Shown here one piece after another: positions 1 through 10,928 of a stretch of 64,000 nucleotides of DNA. The notes under the pieces are model-generated. The model saw only the letters and a list, made by a program, of their open reading frames with translations. It was not told where the DNA came from and searched no databases. Source of the stretch: Vibrio ostreicida (GTDB lineage Bacteria > Pseudomonadota > Gammaproteobacteria > Enterobacterales > Vibrionaceae). The position numbers were made by a program, and so were the translations under genes. Each line of letters starts with the position of its first letter. Positions within the stretch are counted from its first letter, which is position 1. The stretch is taken from NCBI RefSeq assembly GCF_013074385.2, contig NZ_JABEYA020000001.1, positions 682,001 through 746,000 on the forward strand, given 5' to 3'.

Positions 1-165
1 CGCAACCTCGCTGATTATGCGATACAATACAAACTATTAGCCTCTCAAGGCAGTGATTTCCATTATCCTTCCCCTTGGATGGAGTTGGGCCGAAATTTAT
101 GGCTGCCATCGGGCGTCGAAGGCGTTTGGAAAGATTGGGGTCTTGAATCTCCTCAAACCGATTAA
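1..165 (+). CDS. rnm: RNase AM / PHP-domain protein, C-terminal fragment
   Basis: Only the last 54 codons are in the window; the frame is open from base 1 to TAA at 163-165. The segment SQGSDFH followed by [11 protein letters not shown] matches what I remember of the C-terminus of TrpH/YciV (Rnm), a PHP-domain 5'-3' exoribonuclease acting on RNA ends. The aspartate and histidine of GSDFH would be metal ligands. The next gene is yciO, which also follows rnm in Escherichia coli and vibrios, and this supports the call. The 5' part lies outside the window. Confidence 0.6.
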   Translation, partial: RNLADYAIQYKLLASQGSDFHYPSPWMELGRNLWLPSGVEGVWKDWGLESPQTD

Positions 166-255
166 CTGAGCTTAGGTATCGAGTTTGCTGGGGTTTAGTC
201 TTCCATCAATATATTAGAAAGAAAGGGTCGAAAGACTCAGTGATAAGGAATTACA

Positions 256-876
256 ATGAGCCAGTTTTTTTACGTTCACCCAGAAAACCCGCAGGCTCGC
301 TTGATTAATCAGGCAGTCGCCATCATTCGCAACGGTGGCGTGGTGATTTACCCAACAGATTCCGGCTACGCCTTGGGTTGTCAGTTGGAAAATAAACAGG
401 CTTTAGAGCGTATTTGTCAGATCCGTCGCTTGGATGAGAAACACAATTTTACTCTGCTGTGCCGAGATTTATCAGAGCTATCGATATACGCGCGTGTCGA
501 CAACACCGCTTTTCGTCTGCTTAAAAACAATACCCCGGGCCCATTTACCTTTATTTTTAAAGGGACAAAGGAAGTGCCGCGTCGTTTGATGAACGCGAAG
601 CGCAAAACGATAGGGATTCGCGTGCCGGATAACCGTATTGCGCTTGACCTGTTAGAAGCGTTAGGTGAGCCCTTAATGTCAACATCTTTGATACTTCCAG
701 GCAGTGATGTGACGGAGTCAGACCCAGAAGATATTCGTGACAAACTGGAGCATGCGGTTGACTGTATTCTCAATGGTGGCTATTTGGGAGAGCAACCTAC
801 CACTGTGATTGACTTCAGTGATGATGAGACCGTCGTAGCGCGCATCGGCGCGGGGGACCCAGCCCCATTCGAATAA
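256..876 (+). CDS. yciO: YciO, YrdC/Sua5-family protein
   Basis: This 206-residue protein has the single YrdC fold of the Sua5/YrdC family, which bind ATP and RNA and in YrdC make threonylcarbamoyl-AMP for tRNA t6A. Visible motifs are YPTDSGYALGC (32-42), KRKTIGIRVP (115-124) and PLMSTS (139-144). The length and the place between rnm and rluB fit YciO rather than the essential TsaC (YrdC). YciO's exact cellular role is less certain than TsaC's. An AAGGA precedes the ATG. A perfect palindrome lies just downstream. Confidence 0.88.
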   Translation: MSQFFYVHPENPQARLINQAVAIIRNGGVVIYPTDSGYALGCQLENKQALERICQIRRLDEKHNFTLLCRDLSELSIYARVDNTAFRLLKNNTPGPFTFIFKGTKEVPRRLMNAKRKTIGIRVPDNRIALDLLEALGEPLMSTSLILPGSDVTESDPEDIRDKLEHAVDCILNGGYLGEQPTTVIDFSDDETVVARIGAGDPAPFE

Positions 877-897
877 AGGCGGAGCCCTTTGTTTTGT

Positions 898-925
898 TGA
901 TCAGGGGAGTGTTCTCCCCTGATCA
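898..925. other. Perfect 12-bp inverted repeat after yciO
   Basis: The arms TGATCAGGGGAG and CTCCCCTGATCA are separated by TGTT. The stem is strong but no run of T follows on either strand, so it is not a canonical intrinsic terminator. It could be an RNA 3'-end stabiliser, a factor-assisted terminator, or an operator for the next gene. The role is not decided. Confidence 0.4.
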
Positions 926-987
926 GCCGCAAACTCTGATACTGGATGCTATGCTGAGTGTTATGTGGCACAACTTAGAACAACATT

Positions 988-1632
988 ATGCGTCTTTGGT
1001 TTTTTCTTGCTTGTTTTCTGAACATCTCCAGTACGTTGGCGACCCCACTTGAAGTGACAGTACTTCAAAATAATGGTCGGCCACTCCAACAAGCGGTCGT
1101 CACCGTCACTTCAGCCAGTCTTCCCTCGGATCGTTCGTTGGTTGACAAAAAATCACCACCAGAAATTGCTCAAGATGGTCAGGCGTTTAGCCCTTATATT
1201 TCAGTGGTTCAGGTCGGTGAACCCGTTGTATTTACGAATAAAGATACCATCTCCCATCATATTTATGCTCTGACGGGACCGCTTGATTTCTCGTTTGTCA
1301 TCCGCGCCACTCAGGCTGGGATTGAAAAGACCTTCTCCAGCCAAGGTACTGTCGCGATGGGGTGCAATATCCACGATTGGATGAGTGGTTACATTAAAGT
1401 GGTCAACACACCCTATTACGGCCAGACGAGCAGAACTGGACGGGTTGATTTAGACATTCCTGACCGTCTTGATGAGGCCACCTTGTCGGTTTGGCATCCG
1501 CAAATGAATGAAACGTTGCAAATCCCACTGCCCAATGAACGGCAAGTGAAGTTAACGTTGAGTAAAAAGATGTCGCCGATCCCCAAACAAAAAAATACTC
1601 AGAAAATTGATTTTTATGGGTCATATCAATGA
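988..1632 (+). CDS. Periplasmic cupredoxin-like protein (methylamine-utilisation type)
   Basis: This 214-residue protein has a signal peptide (cleavage near ATP, 18-20). It has a beta-rich region resembling the plastocyanin-like proteins often annotated 'methylamine utilization protein'. VFTNKDTISHHIY (81-93) supplies His90/91, and MGCNIHDWM (124-132) supplies Cys126, His129 and Met132, a plausible type-1 copper set (His-Cys-His-Met). The stop codon overlaps the start of the next gene as ATGA, so the two are probably co-translated. I infer a periplasmic redox or copper partner for that membrane phosphodiesterase. No nearby gene suggests actual methylamine metabolism. Confidence 0.7.
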   Translation: MRLWFFLACFLNISSTLATPLEVTVLQNNGRPLQQAVVTVTSASLPSDRSLVDKKSPPEIAQDGQAFSPYISVVQVGEPVVFTNKDTISHHIYALTGPLDFSFVIRATQAGIEKTFSSQGTVAMGCNIHDWMSGYIKVVNTPYYGQTSRTGRVDLDIPDRLDEATLSVWHPQMNETLQIPLPNERQVKLTLSKKMSPIPKQKNTQKIDFYGSYQ

Positions 1633-3980
1633 ATCGTGTTAAAAGCATTCAAACCCAGATCTTATTGTCCTTTTTGGCGGTCTTGATTGCGGTGCAAAGT
1701 ATTCTGTTTTATTCCTTTTTTCAGTCCAATGCTGAAGAGAGGCAGGAGCTGGCCCAGATTCAGATCAATACGGCACGCGTTGTCTTTGAAAATCAATTTA
1801 ATCAACAAACTCAGCGCCTCACTGTTTTTGCTCAAACCGTCGCCAAAGACTTTGGACTGAAGCAGGCCCTGCGCGAGGATACGCGCAGTTTTCTGGTCGC
1901 GCTCAATAACCATCGTCAACGTATTGCTGCCGATTTGGCGATCGCGGTCAACAAGAACGGTGAGTTTATTGGTAAGTTGGTCTTTGACAAACACACTAAC
2001 CGCACCATTGCTAACACGGAAGTGACCACCTTTACTCTGGACACATCCCGTCTTCCAGATCCGGATCGGCCAATCTTGTATGAGTTTATGGGAGAGGTTT
2101 TTCAATTGGTGTTGGTGCCCGTACAAAGCGGCGCCGAATCTGTGGCTTGGATAGGGTTTGGGTTTGCGATTGACGAAGCTTTAGCCGACAGACTAGCACT
2201 ATTGACGGGAATGAATGTCGATATTGGCCATTTTAAAGAAAACCGCTGGCGTATCCTGGCCAGCAGTCTTGATCCTGAACAGCGCTTAACCGAGGGAGCG
2301 CCTTCGGACAGCGCCAACCTCATCACCACGGAGGTTGAGTTTGGGTTTAAACAAAACAAAAAGCTCATTGCTTCTTTATATCTGTCCCGAGACGATCTGT
2401 TTGCGGCACTTCAAAAACGCTGGATTCATGTGATTTTAATTGTTGTGATCACATTCGGATTTTCAGTTTTAGCGGCGTTCTTATTGTCGAAGAGTATTGC
2501 TAAGCCGCTGCAAACCTTGGTCAAAAAAGCACAGCAGATAGCCAGAGGAGAAGACAGTGGTGAACTCATCGTCAACCGTCGTGACGAGCTTGGTGTTTTG
2601 GCGCTTGAATTTAACCTCATGAATCAGGCGGTCCGTGAGCGGCAAGACCAATTAAACTATCTTGCTTTTCATTCGGACCTGACTCGAATGCCGAATAAGA
2701 AGAAGTTGGTCGAAGACATATCAAGCCTGATTCGCCAGCACTGCCAAGGGTTTCTTTTGATTCGCTTTCGACTATTGGAGTTTGAAGAACTCAATTACAG
2801 TCTCGGCCTCGACACGGGTGAAGAACTTCAAGTCGCCACGGCCAGTCGTCTTTTGGCCTTGGAACAGCAGGCCCAGTTTTATCAATTTGATTCCTCTGAG
2901 TTCGCACTGCTGACCCAATGTCACCCAGAAGAAACGGACGAAGAAACGATCAATGTGGTATTGCGAGCATTGGCAGGGACATTTGAATTGCAACGTTTGT
3001 CGGTTACAGTGCATACCGCTTCAGGGTACTGCCGGTATCCCAAGCATGGTGAAACGGCACGTCAGTTGCTGCACAACGCAGGCATCGCATTGCAGCAAGC
3101 GATGAAATGGCGGCTGTCGAATGTGGAATTTGCCGCGAATATGGCGGAAAGTGCGATTAACCGAGTGCGATTAACACATGAGCTCACAGAGGCGATAGAG
3201 CAAGATCAGCTTGTCTTACATTTTCAGCCCAAACTTAACCTAGCCAATAACAAGGTGGATCGTGTTGAAGCGCTGGTACGTTGGAATCATCCACAATTAG
3301 GTATGGTGCCTCCTGATGAATTTATTGATATTGCGGAAACGACCGGCCAGATCGATGCCTTGACCGACTGGGTAATAGACCATTCCTTACACCATTTACA
3401 TCAATGGAAAATGTTGGGTTATGATCTCGGGGTGGCGATAAACATCTCTGCGGTGAACTTGAAGCAGAGCAATTTTGCGACCAAAGTACGTGCCTTTTTG
3501 ACTCACTATCAGTGCCAAGATAGGGATGTCACCCTTGAGTTGACGGAAAGTGCGCTGGCTGAAGACCCAGATAATGCGTTAATGATCTTACGTCAACTGT
3601 CTGAGCAGGGCCTATCCATATCCATTGATGATTATGGCACGGGATATTCTTCTCTCTCTCAGCTTAAGCAATTGCCCGCCAATGAGCTAAAGATCGATAA
3701 ATCGTTTGTTCTTAACGTAGCAAACGACAGGCAAGACCAGATCATTGCTCGTTCAACCATTCAATTGGCGCAGCACTTTGGTTTAAAGACGGTGGCGGAA
3801 GGGGTCGAAAATCAAGCCTCACTCGACTGGTTAAAGCAGCGAAAATGCGACTACGCACAGGGTTTTTACATCAGTCGGCCACTGAGTGCACAAGCATTAA
3901 TGGATTGGTTGCAGCAGCTTAATCAACAAATCTGGACCGATGACAAGACTAACGAAAACGCGATTCAACAATCCGGCTGA
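1629..3980 (+). CDS. Membrane EAL-domain c-di-GMP phosphodiesterase with degenerate GGDEF
   Basis: This 783-residue protein has membrane segments at about 10-30 and 266-288 enclosing a periplasmic sensor. A HAMP region (about 288-340), a GGDEF-like domain (345-505) and an EAL domain (515-770) follow. The GGDEF signature is lost (DSSEF, 420-424), so cyclase activity is unlikely. EAL motifs are intact: EALVRW (547-552), ELTES (637-641), DDYGTGYSS (667-675), KIDKSFV (688-694) and AEGVE (723-727). It is therefore predicted to hydrolyse cyclic di-GMP. It starts inside the stop codon of the cupredoxin-like gene (4-base ATGA overlap), which suggests that the copper protein reports to the periplasmic sensor; that link is inference. 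Confidence 0.85.
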   Translation: MNRVKSIQTQILLSFLAVLIAVQSILFYSFFQSNAEERQELAQIQINTARVVFENQFNQQTQRLTVFAQTVAKDFGLKQALREDTRSFLVALNNHRQRIAADLAIAVNKNGEFIGKLVFDKHTNRTIANTEVTTFTLDTSRLPDPDRPILYEFMGEVFQLVLVPVQSGAESVAWIGFGFAIDEALADRLALLTGMNVDIGHFKENRWRILASSLDPEQRLTEGAPSDSANLITTEVEFGFKQNKKLIASLYLSRDDLFAALQKRWIHVILIVVITFGFSVLAAFLLSKSIAKPLQTLVKKAQQIARGEDSGELIVNRRDELGVLALEFNLMNQAVRERQDQLNYLAFHSDLTRMPNKKKLVEDISSLIRQHCQGFLLIRFRLLEFEELNYSLGLDTGEELQVATASRLLALEQQAQFYQFDSSEFALLTQCHPEETDEETINVVLRALAGTFELQRLSVTVHTASGYCRYPKHGETARQLLHNAGIALQQAMKWRLSNVEFAANMAESAINRVRLTHELTEAIEQDQLVLHFQPKLNLANNKVDRVEALVRWNHPQLGMVPPDEFIDIAETTGQIDALTDWVIDHSLHHLHQWKMLGYDLGVAINISAVNLKQSNFATKVRAFLTHYQCQDRDVTLELTESALAEDPDNALMILRQLSEQGLSISIDDYGTGYSSLSQLKQLPANELKIDKSFVLNVANDRQDQIIARSTIQLAQHFGLKTVAEGVENQASLDWLKQRKCDYAQGFYISRPLSAQALMDWLQQLNQQIWTDDKTNENAIQQSG

Positions 3981-4102
3981 TTTATTTAAGTGACGCCGTA
4001 ACATGTTATAAAACACTCAATTCATTAACGTGTTTGCTACAGTGTAGGCGGCAGACAATAACAAAATAAAGCATGCGTTGTGTCATAGAATTTGCAATAA
4101 TA

Positions 4103-4151
4103 TGCGACCGCGATTTTGGGTCGCAAACATAGAAACGACGTCTGAGAAGAC
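4103..4151 (+). other. Two small hairpins in the rluB leader
   Basis: Between the EAL gene and rluB, a 7-bp stem (TGCGACC/GGTCGCA, 4103-4125) and a 4-bp CGTC/GACG pair (4138-4151) lie just before the rluB Shine-Dalgarno region. They may fold in the 5' leader of rluB mRNA. There is no known regulatory family match, so this is only a description. Confidence 0.25.
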
Positions 4152-4168
4152 GACACAAAGGTAGACTA

Positions 4169-5107
4169 ATGAACGAAAAATTACAGAAAGTATTAGCGCG
4201 AGCAGGTCACGGCTCCCGACGCGAACTTGAAGCTTTAATCAAAGCGGGTCGTGTGAGTGTCAATGGCATCGTGGCTAAGCTTGGTCAGAGACTAGAAGAC
4301 GACAGTGCGGTCATCCGTATTGATGGTCACATCGTTTCTGCAAAAGTGCAGGAAGACGTAATTTGTCGTGTATTGGCGTACTACAAGCCAGAAGGTGAAC
4401 TTTGTACTCGTCATGATCCGGAAGGTCGCCGGACCGTTTTTGATCGTCTACCAAAAATCCGAGGCTCTCGTTGGATCTCTGTCGGGCGTTTGGATGCGAA
4501 TACATCCGGTATGCTGTTGTTTACTACCGATGGTGAATTGGCCAACCGTCTTATGCATCCCAGCCGTCAGGTAGAGCGTGAGTATTTGGTTCGTGTGTTT
4601 GGTGACGTGGATGAAAAGAAAATTCGTCATCTTGTCAGCGGGGTGAAACTTGAAGACGGCATGGCTCGTTTTGAAGATGTTGTTTACGCTGGTGGGGAAG
4701 GCATGAACCATACCTTCTACGTGGTCATCAATGAAGGACGCAACCGAGAAGTTCGTCGTTTGTGGGAATCGCAGGATTGTACTGTAAGCCGACTGAAACG
4801 TGTTCGTTATGGTGATATCTTCTTAGACAAGAAGCTGCCTCGCGGTGGCTGGATGGAGCTTGACCTTAAACAAGTGAACTACTTGCGTGATTTGGTTGAA
4901 ATGGGCCCAGAAAAACAAACCATGTTGGATGAAAACAAAGCCAACACATCACGTAAGCGTGAACGCTCTCGTAGCCAGAAAATCCGCCGAGCAGTTAAAC
5001 GTCATGAAGAGCGTATCAACACTGGCGGAGGTCGCAGTAACAACCCGTCCCGCCGTAAGCCGCGCAAAACCGCTGGCGAACAAGGTGCTCGTAACAAGCA
5101 ACGTTAA
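4169..5107 (+). CDS. rluB: 23S rRNA pseudouridine(2605) synthase RluB
   Basis: This 312-residue protein has an N-terminal S4 RNA-binding domain ([13 protein letters not shown], 7-19) and a RsuA/RluB-type catalytic domain with [12 protein letters not shown] (106-117; catalytic Asp109). A long basic tail (from about 245, rich in Lys/Arg/Ser) is typical of RluB. The enzyme isomerises one uridine in the peptidyl-transferase region of 23S rRNA. Synteny with rnm-yciO agrees. A bidirectional terminator follows. Confidence 0.93.
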   Translation: MNEKLQKVLARAGHGSRRELEALIKAGRVSVNGIVAKLGQRLEDDSAVIRIDGHIVSAKVQEDVICRVLAYYKPEGELCTRHDPEGRRTVFDRLPKIRGSRWISVGRLDANTSGMLLFTTDGELANRLMHPSRQVEREYLVRVFGDVDEKKIRHLVSGVKLEDGMARFEDVVYAGGEGMNHTFYVVINEGRNREVRRLWESQDCTVSRLKRVRYGDIFLDKKLPRGGWMELDLKQVNYLRDLVEMGPEKQTMLDENKANTSRKRERSRSQKIRRAVKRHEERINTGGGRSNNPSRRKPRKTAGEQGARNKQR

Positions 5108-5112
5108 CCATT

Positions 5113-5140
5113 AAAAAAGCAGCCCGATGGCTGCTTTTTT
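5113..5140. terminator. Bidirectional intrinsic terminator between rluB and phzF-like gene
   Basis: AAAAAAGCAGCC and GGCTGCTTTTTT form a 12-bp stem with loop CGAT. It gives a T-run on both strands and sits between convergent genes 5107 and 5146. Confidence 0.9.
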
Positions 5141-5145
5141 ATTGC

Positions 5146-5955
5146 CTAGAGTGGCGGCAAGGTTAAGACTCCTTGTAATGCAGTAACCGCTTGCCCTGAT
5201 AAGATGACCCGATCGTTGTCGAGCACTTCGACATCAATAAATCCTCCCCTTGCCGAAGCCTGATAGGCGCGCAACTGAGATTGGTCCAATTTGGCACCCC
5301 AATATTGGCCCAGAGCGCAATGGGCTGAACCCGTGACAGGATCTTCGTTCACTCCTACCCAAGGAGCAAAATAGCGTGATATCACATCAATGTCGGCACG
5401 ATCACTGGATGCGGTCACGAGTATGCCTCTGCCCGCCAATTGTGTCAGTGCTGAAAAATCAGGGCGAAGCTCATAAACCCGCTGTTCATTGTCGAGCTCA
5501 AACAGGTCCTTATTATCGAAACGACAATAGGAAATAACGGCCTCACGGCACAAACCCAATGCTTGGATTTTGTCTAGTGGCAAGGGTAACCCCGTTTCCA
5601 GCTTAGGGAGGGGGAAATTGAGGTGATAAGATGAGTGACGGATTTCAACGCTGAGCGGCCCTGAAAGAGTGCTAAAGGTCACGCTTTCACCAAGGGCAAT
5701 CTTTTGTTGTTGTTTGAGGACATGTGCAACGGCAAGCGTACCATGTCCACATAACGCCACCTCAACCTCAGGGGTAAACCATCTCAAATTCATATCAGGT
5801 AAATGAAGAAAAGCGGTTTCTGAAACGGCCATTTCACCCGCTATGGCTAACATTTGTGCATCGGTCAGTGGCGAAGAAACCACACATACGCCGGCGGGAT
5901 TGCCCTTAAAGACCTCATTGCTAAAAGCATCAACCTGATAGATTTCTACTTCCAT
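5146..5955 (-). CDS. PhzF-family isomerase/epimerase-like protein
   Basis: This 269-residue protein has the PhzF/diaminopimelate-epimerase-like fold. It shows QVDAFS near the N-terminus, GNPAGV (18-23), SETAFL with the conserved Glu46 (general acid/base in PhzF), LCGHGTLA, and the C-half DPVTGSAHCALG. The family isomerises small molecules, but the substrate cannot be told from sequence and no phenazine genes are nearby. An AAGGA lies before its ATG. The gap to cydC is only 17 bases, so it probably ends the cydD-cydC transcript. A second PhzF-family gene lies at 57.4 kb. Confidence 0.85.
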   Translation of the reverse strand: MEVEIYQVDAFSNEVFKGNPAGVCVVSSPLTDAQMLAIAGEMAVSETAFLHLPDMNLRWFTPEVEVALCGHGTLAVAHVLKQQQKIALGESVTFSTLSGPLSVEIRHSSYHLNFPLPKLETGLPLPLDKIQALGLCREAVISYCRFDNKDLFELDNEQRVYELRPDFSALTQLAGRGILVTASSDRADIDVISRYFAPWVGVNEDPVTGSAHCALGQYWGAKLDQSQLRAYQASARGGFIDVEVLDNDRVILSGQAVTALQGVLTLPPL

Positions 5956-5972
5956 TTGTGAATTCCTTGAGT

Positions 5973-7694
5973 TTAAAGTGTCTGATTGAGCTCGAAATAT
6001 CGGCCTTGTTGCGCAATGAGTTCGCGATGCGATCCCTGCTCAACAATGCGCCCTTGTTCAATAAGGCAAACCGTATCCATCTTATCGAGATTGACCAAGC
6101 GGTGAGTGATAAAGACAACGGTTTTGTCGGAAAATTGTTGTTCGAACAGTTGCATTATTTGCTGCTCAGTTTGTTTGTCCAAACCTTCTGTGGGCTCATC
6201 AAGTAAGAGTATGGGGCCACTATGCAGTAGCGCTCTGGCAATACCAATACGGCGTTTCTCGCCACCAGAAAGTTGACGACCGCCATCGCCTAGCCAAAAG
6301 TCCAAGCCTTGGCCTTTCAACAAAGTATCGAGTCCGACTTTCATCAAAGCCTCACTCAACCTCTCATCACCAGCGTCTGGTGAGGCCATGACAAGGTTGT
6401 CTCGCAACGAGCCATTGAGGATATCAACGCGTTGGCTGACGACACTGATGGCAGCGCGGAGTTGGCTTTCGTTCCAGTGCTTGATCGGCTGGCCTGCAAT
6501 GAGGATCTCACCTTTCTGCGGATCCCAATAGCGGTTGAGTAACTGGACTAGGGTTGACTTGCCAGAGCCCGTCTGACCGACGATTGCGATACGATGTTTG
6601 GCGGGAATGTGCAAAGTAAGCTGATTGAGTGCGAGGGCGTCGCTATCGGGGTAATGAAACGAGACATCTTGATAGTCAATCGTGTATTGACCAAGATGCT
6701 TGGCTGGTTGGGCGGCGAATTGTACATCGGGTTCAGACAAAATGACGTCATTGAGACGTCTTGCTGAAGAAAGTGTTTGGCCAAGGTGTTGGAAAGCCCC
6801 CGCAATCGGCATAAGTAGCTCAACACTTGCCATGGTAGCAAATACGACTAAGGCAATCAGTGGATCGGGCAGTTGACCGTCGACGCCATCGGCGGCAAGC
6901 CACAACATAAGCACAATCGTCCAACCGTTGGCGAGCATTAATAGTGCCTGAGCGAGGCCTGAAAAGTTAGTATTAACCCATTGATTACGTAATAGTTTAT
7001 CTTGTAGGTCAATAATGGTATTGCGATAGCGTGCCTCAGCACCAAACAGGGTGAGTTCACTGTAGCCTTGCAGCCAATCAAGTGTGGCGATTCTCAACGC
7101 AGCTTTGTTGTGAGTAAGGTGAGCGCCATTGTTTTTGCCAAGCTGGTAAAACAGGATCGGCCAAACCAAGAGGAGAAGCAGCAAAATACCGCCCAGAGTT
7201 AAGCCAAGCTTAAGATCAAACCAAGATACCAATGCACCTAGCCCGACAACGCCAAGGGTGCCGACCACCATCGGGCTGATAAGGCGTAAATAGACGTGGT
7301 CCATAGCATCAATATCGGCGACCAGACGGTTGAGCAGGTCTGCATCCCGTAAATTAGAGACTCGTCCGGGGATCAAAGGGGCCAGCTTGGCAAAGAAAAA
7401 CACACGTAAATCCGTCAACAGTTTAAAAGTGGCGTTGTGGCTTACGACCCGTTCTCCCCAACGTCCTGCGGTACGGCCCATTGCAAAACCTCGCACAAAC
7501 GCACCGGGCAACATGTAGTTAAAGGTTTCACGTGCAACGCTCAGTCCTGCGACTGCCGCTGCAGAAATAAACCAGCCCGACAAGGTAAGGAGGCCGATGG
7601 ATGCAAACACCGTTAAAAGCGCGAGTAACATACCCAGAGACAAGCCAAACCAGTGTTTTTTATACAGCTTTAGATAGGGAAGTAAATCACGCAT
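5973..7694 (-). CDS. cydC: Heterodimeric thiol exporter ABC subunit CydC
   Basis: This 573-residue ABC half-transporter has six predicted membrane helices. Its nucleotide-binding domain carries GQTGSGKST (Walker A), LSGGEKRRIGIARA (signature) and ILLLDEPT (Walker B). With CydD it exports cysteine and glutathione to the periplasm, which is needed for cytochrome bd assembly. The start used is MRDLLPYLKLY, which matches the known CydC N-terminus and overlaps the cydD stop by 8 bases; a longer frame from 7739 lies within cydD and is unlikely. Confidence 0.93.
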   Translation of the reverse strand: MRDLLPYLKLYKKHWFGLSLGMLLALLTVFASIGLLTLSGWFISAAAVAGLSVARETFNYMLPGAFVRGFAMGRTAGRWGERVVSHNATFKLLTDLRVFFFAKLAPLIPGRVSNLRDADLLNRLVADIDAMDHVYLRLISPMVVGTLGVVGLGALVSWFDLKLGLTLGGILLLLLLVWPILFYQLGKNNGAHLTHNKAALRIATLDWLQGYSELTLFGAEARYRNTIIDLQDKLLRNQWVNTNFSGLAQALLMLANGWTIVLMLWLAADGVDGQLPDPLIALVVFATMASVELLMPIAGAFQHLGQTLSSARRLNDVILSEPDVQFAAQPAKHLGQYTIDYQDVSFHYPDSDALALNQLTLHIPAKHRIAIVGQTGSGKSTLVQLLNRYWDPQKGEILIAGQPIKHWNESQLRAAISVVSQRVDILNGSLRDNLVMASPDAGDERLSEALMKVGLDTLLKGQGLDFWLGDGGRQLSGGEKRRIGIARALLHSGPILLLDEPTEGLDKQTEQQIMQLFEQQFSDKTVVFITHRLVNLDKMDTVCLIEQGRIVEQGSHRELIAQQGRYFELNQTL

Positions 7695-9474
7695 CCAAGT
7701 CCGCCTTATTGTGTTGGTTAAGATCATCGTTTGCTTCAAGCATGTCTTTAAACAAACCGACTTGAGAGGATAACTGATTGAAATGCCCTGACTGTACGAG
7801 CTTGCCGTCTTGCATGACGAGAATATTATCGACTTCTTGCAAGGGGGTGAGTTGGTGAGTGACCATCAGTGCTGTTTTGCCATCAATTTGGGCATTGAGG
7901 CCTTGCATGACCAGTTTTTCGCTGCGCATATCTAGGCTGGCGGTTGGTTCATCAAGAAGCCAAAATTGACCGTTTTGAACCATAGCACGAGCAAGGGCTA
8001 GCCGCTGCGCTTGACCGACGGATAACCCACCGGAACGATCTGAGACGAGATAGTCCAAACCCTGTTTGTCGACAAACTCATCACTGAAAGACTCACGCAG
8101 AGCGGCGTCCACCACGGCTTGTGGCACAGACTCTTTGCCCAAGGTAATGTTATTGAGAATAGAGCCGTGCACCAGCAACGGATTTTGTCCTACCCAGCTT
8201 ATCTTTTCTCGCCAGTTGGCCAGATTCAATTCACAGCGTTCGATACCATTGATGGTTAGGGAGCCTTGATAGGGTAGAAAGCCAAGTATGGCATTAACCA
8301 AGCTGGTTTTCCCTGCACCGCTAGGTCCAACGAGGGCGGTGGTATGAGTGGCAGACAGTGAAAAGCTAACAGGGCCGAGTAGCTGAGTGCCCTCTGGGGA
8401 AAAGACCGTTAGCTCAGTGGCTACGATGGTGATATCGGTGTTAGCGTCAATTTGACGTTCTCCCGATACAACGCTGCTGACCTCCGTTTCGAGAAATTCA
8501 ACAATGCTTTCCGCCGCACCGACCGCTTGTTGTTTGGCATGATAAAAGGTGCCCAAATCACGCAGTGGTTGATAAAACTCAGGGGCGAGAACCAAAATAA
8601 ATAAGCCGGCCATCAAGGTGACGCCAGCGCCATAGTCACCAAAATTCAGCTCGCCAATAAAGGCGAAACCGAAGTAGACAGCTGTTACGGCGATAGAAAT
8701 AGAGGTGAAAAATTCCAAAACTGCGGAGGACAAAAACGCGACTTTGAGGACATCCATTGTGCGAGTACGAAAGACCTCAGAGGCCCCGCGCATCAGCTCG
8801 GTTTCTGCTTGGGTGCGATCAAATAGACGAATGGTTGTCATTGACTGTAGGCGATCGTAAAAGTGGCCGGATAGGCGTTGCAGGGCCTTGAAGTTTTTTC
8901 GGTTCGCTTCGGCCGCTTTCATACCGACCAGAGCCATAAACAAGGGGACTAAGGGAGCGGTGATCAAAAAAATCAAACCCGCTGCCCAGTTGACAGGAAA
9001 CACCACAATTAAAATAACAAAAGGCACCAGTACCGACAGGGACATTTGTGGAAGGTAACGGGCAAAGAAATCGTGCATATCTTCAACTTGCTCAAGCAAG
9101 AGGGTTGCCCACGCTCCTGCGGGTTTTCCTTTAATATAGGCAGGGCCAAGTTCGGACAATTTATCCATAATCAGTTGTCGGATGAAGACACGGATCTGCT
9201 CACCGCAGCGATAACCTGCGATTTCACGTCCCCAACTGCATAAAGCGCGGCAAGCCACAACGGAGATCAAGGCCAGAAAGTACGGGACAAGTTGGTGTTT
9301 ATCGACTTGTTCAATGATCAATTGGTGAAGCAGGGTCGCAAGTAACGCGGCTTGGGTTAGCAAAAAGAGGCTGGAGAGTACGCCAAGGCCTACCGCCATC
9401 ATCAGCCAGCGTTTTGCCTGCTTACTCTGCAGTTTGAGCCAGTGGTTCAAGCTGCGTTGTTTGTTTTTATCCAT
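7687..9474 (-). CDS. cydD: Heterodimeric thiol exporter ABC subunit CydD
   Basis: This 595-residue ABC half-transporter has an N-terminal six-helix domain and a nucleotide-binding domain with GPSGAGKTS, LSVGQAQRLALARA and FWLLDEPTAS. It partners CydC in exporting cysteine/glutathione across the inner membrane. The end overlaps cydC by 8 bases (ATGCGTGA), which indicates translational coupling. trxB lies just upstream on the same strand but is separated by a terminator, so cydDC likely has its own promoter in that short gap. Confidence 0.93.
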   Translation of the reverse strand: MDKNKQRSLNHWLKLQSKQAKRWLMMAVGLGVLSSLFLLTQAALLATLLHQLIIEQVDKHQLVPYFLALISVVACRALCSWGREIAGYRCGEQIRVFIRQLIMDKLSELGPAYIKGKPAGAWATLLLEQVEDMHDFFARYLPQMSLSVLVPFVILIVVFPVNWAAGLIFLITAPLVPLFMALVGMKAAEANRKNFKALQRLSGHFYDRLQSMTTIRLFDRTQAETELMRGASEVFRTRTMDVLKVAFLSSAVLEFFTSISIAVTAVYFGFAFIGELNFGDYGAGVTLMAGLFILVLAPEFYQPLRDLGTFYHAKQQAVGAAESIVEFLETEVSSVVSGERQIDANTDITIVATELTVFSPEGTQLLGPVSFSLSATHTTALVGPSGAGKTSLVNAILGFLPYQGSLTINGIERCELNLANWREKISWVGQNPLLVHGSILNNITLGKESVPQAVVDAALRESFSDEFVDKQGLDYLVSDRSGGLSVGQAQRLALARAMVQNGQFWLLDEPTASLDMRSEKLVMQGLNAQIDGKTALMVTHQLTPLQEVDNILVMQDGKLVQSGHFNQLSSQVGLFKDMLEANDDLNQHNKADLDA

Positions 9475-9525
9475 CGTGAAGGCTTAATAATACTTATTAT
9501 GACGAATTGAAGCTGGCGATTATAC

Positions 9526-9560
9526 AAAAGAAAACCCCGTGGGAATACCACGAGGTTTTA
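9526..9560 (-). terminator. Terminator of trxB
   Basis: On the minus strand a GC-rich stem (arms around CCACG/CGTGG, extended by AAAACC/GGTTTT with one mismatch) is followed by TTTTCTTTT. It lies between trxB and cydD. Confidence 0.75.
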
Positions 9561-9586
9561 AGGATTTGCACCAAAAATGAAAAATA

Positions 9587-10928
<1,342 letters not shown>

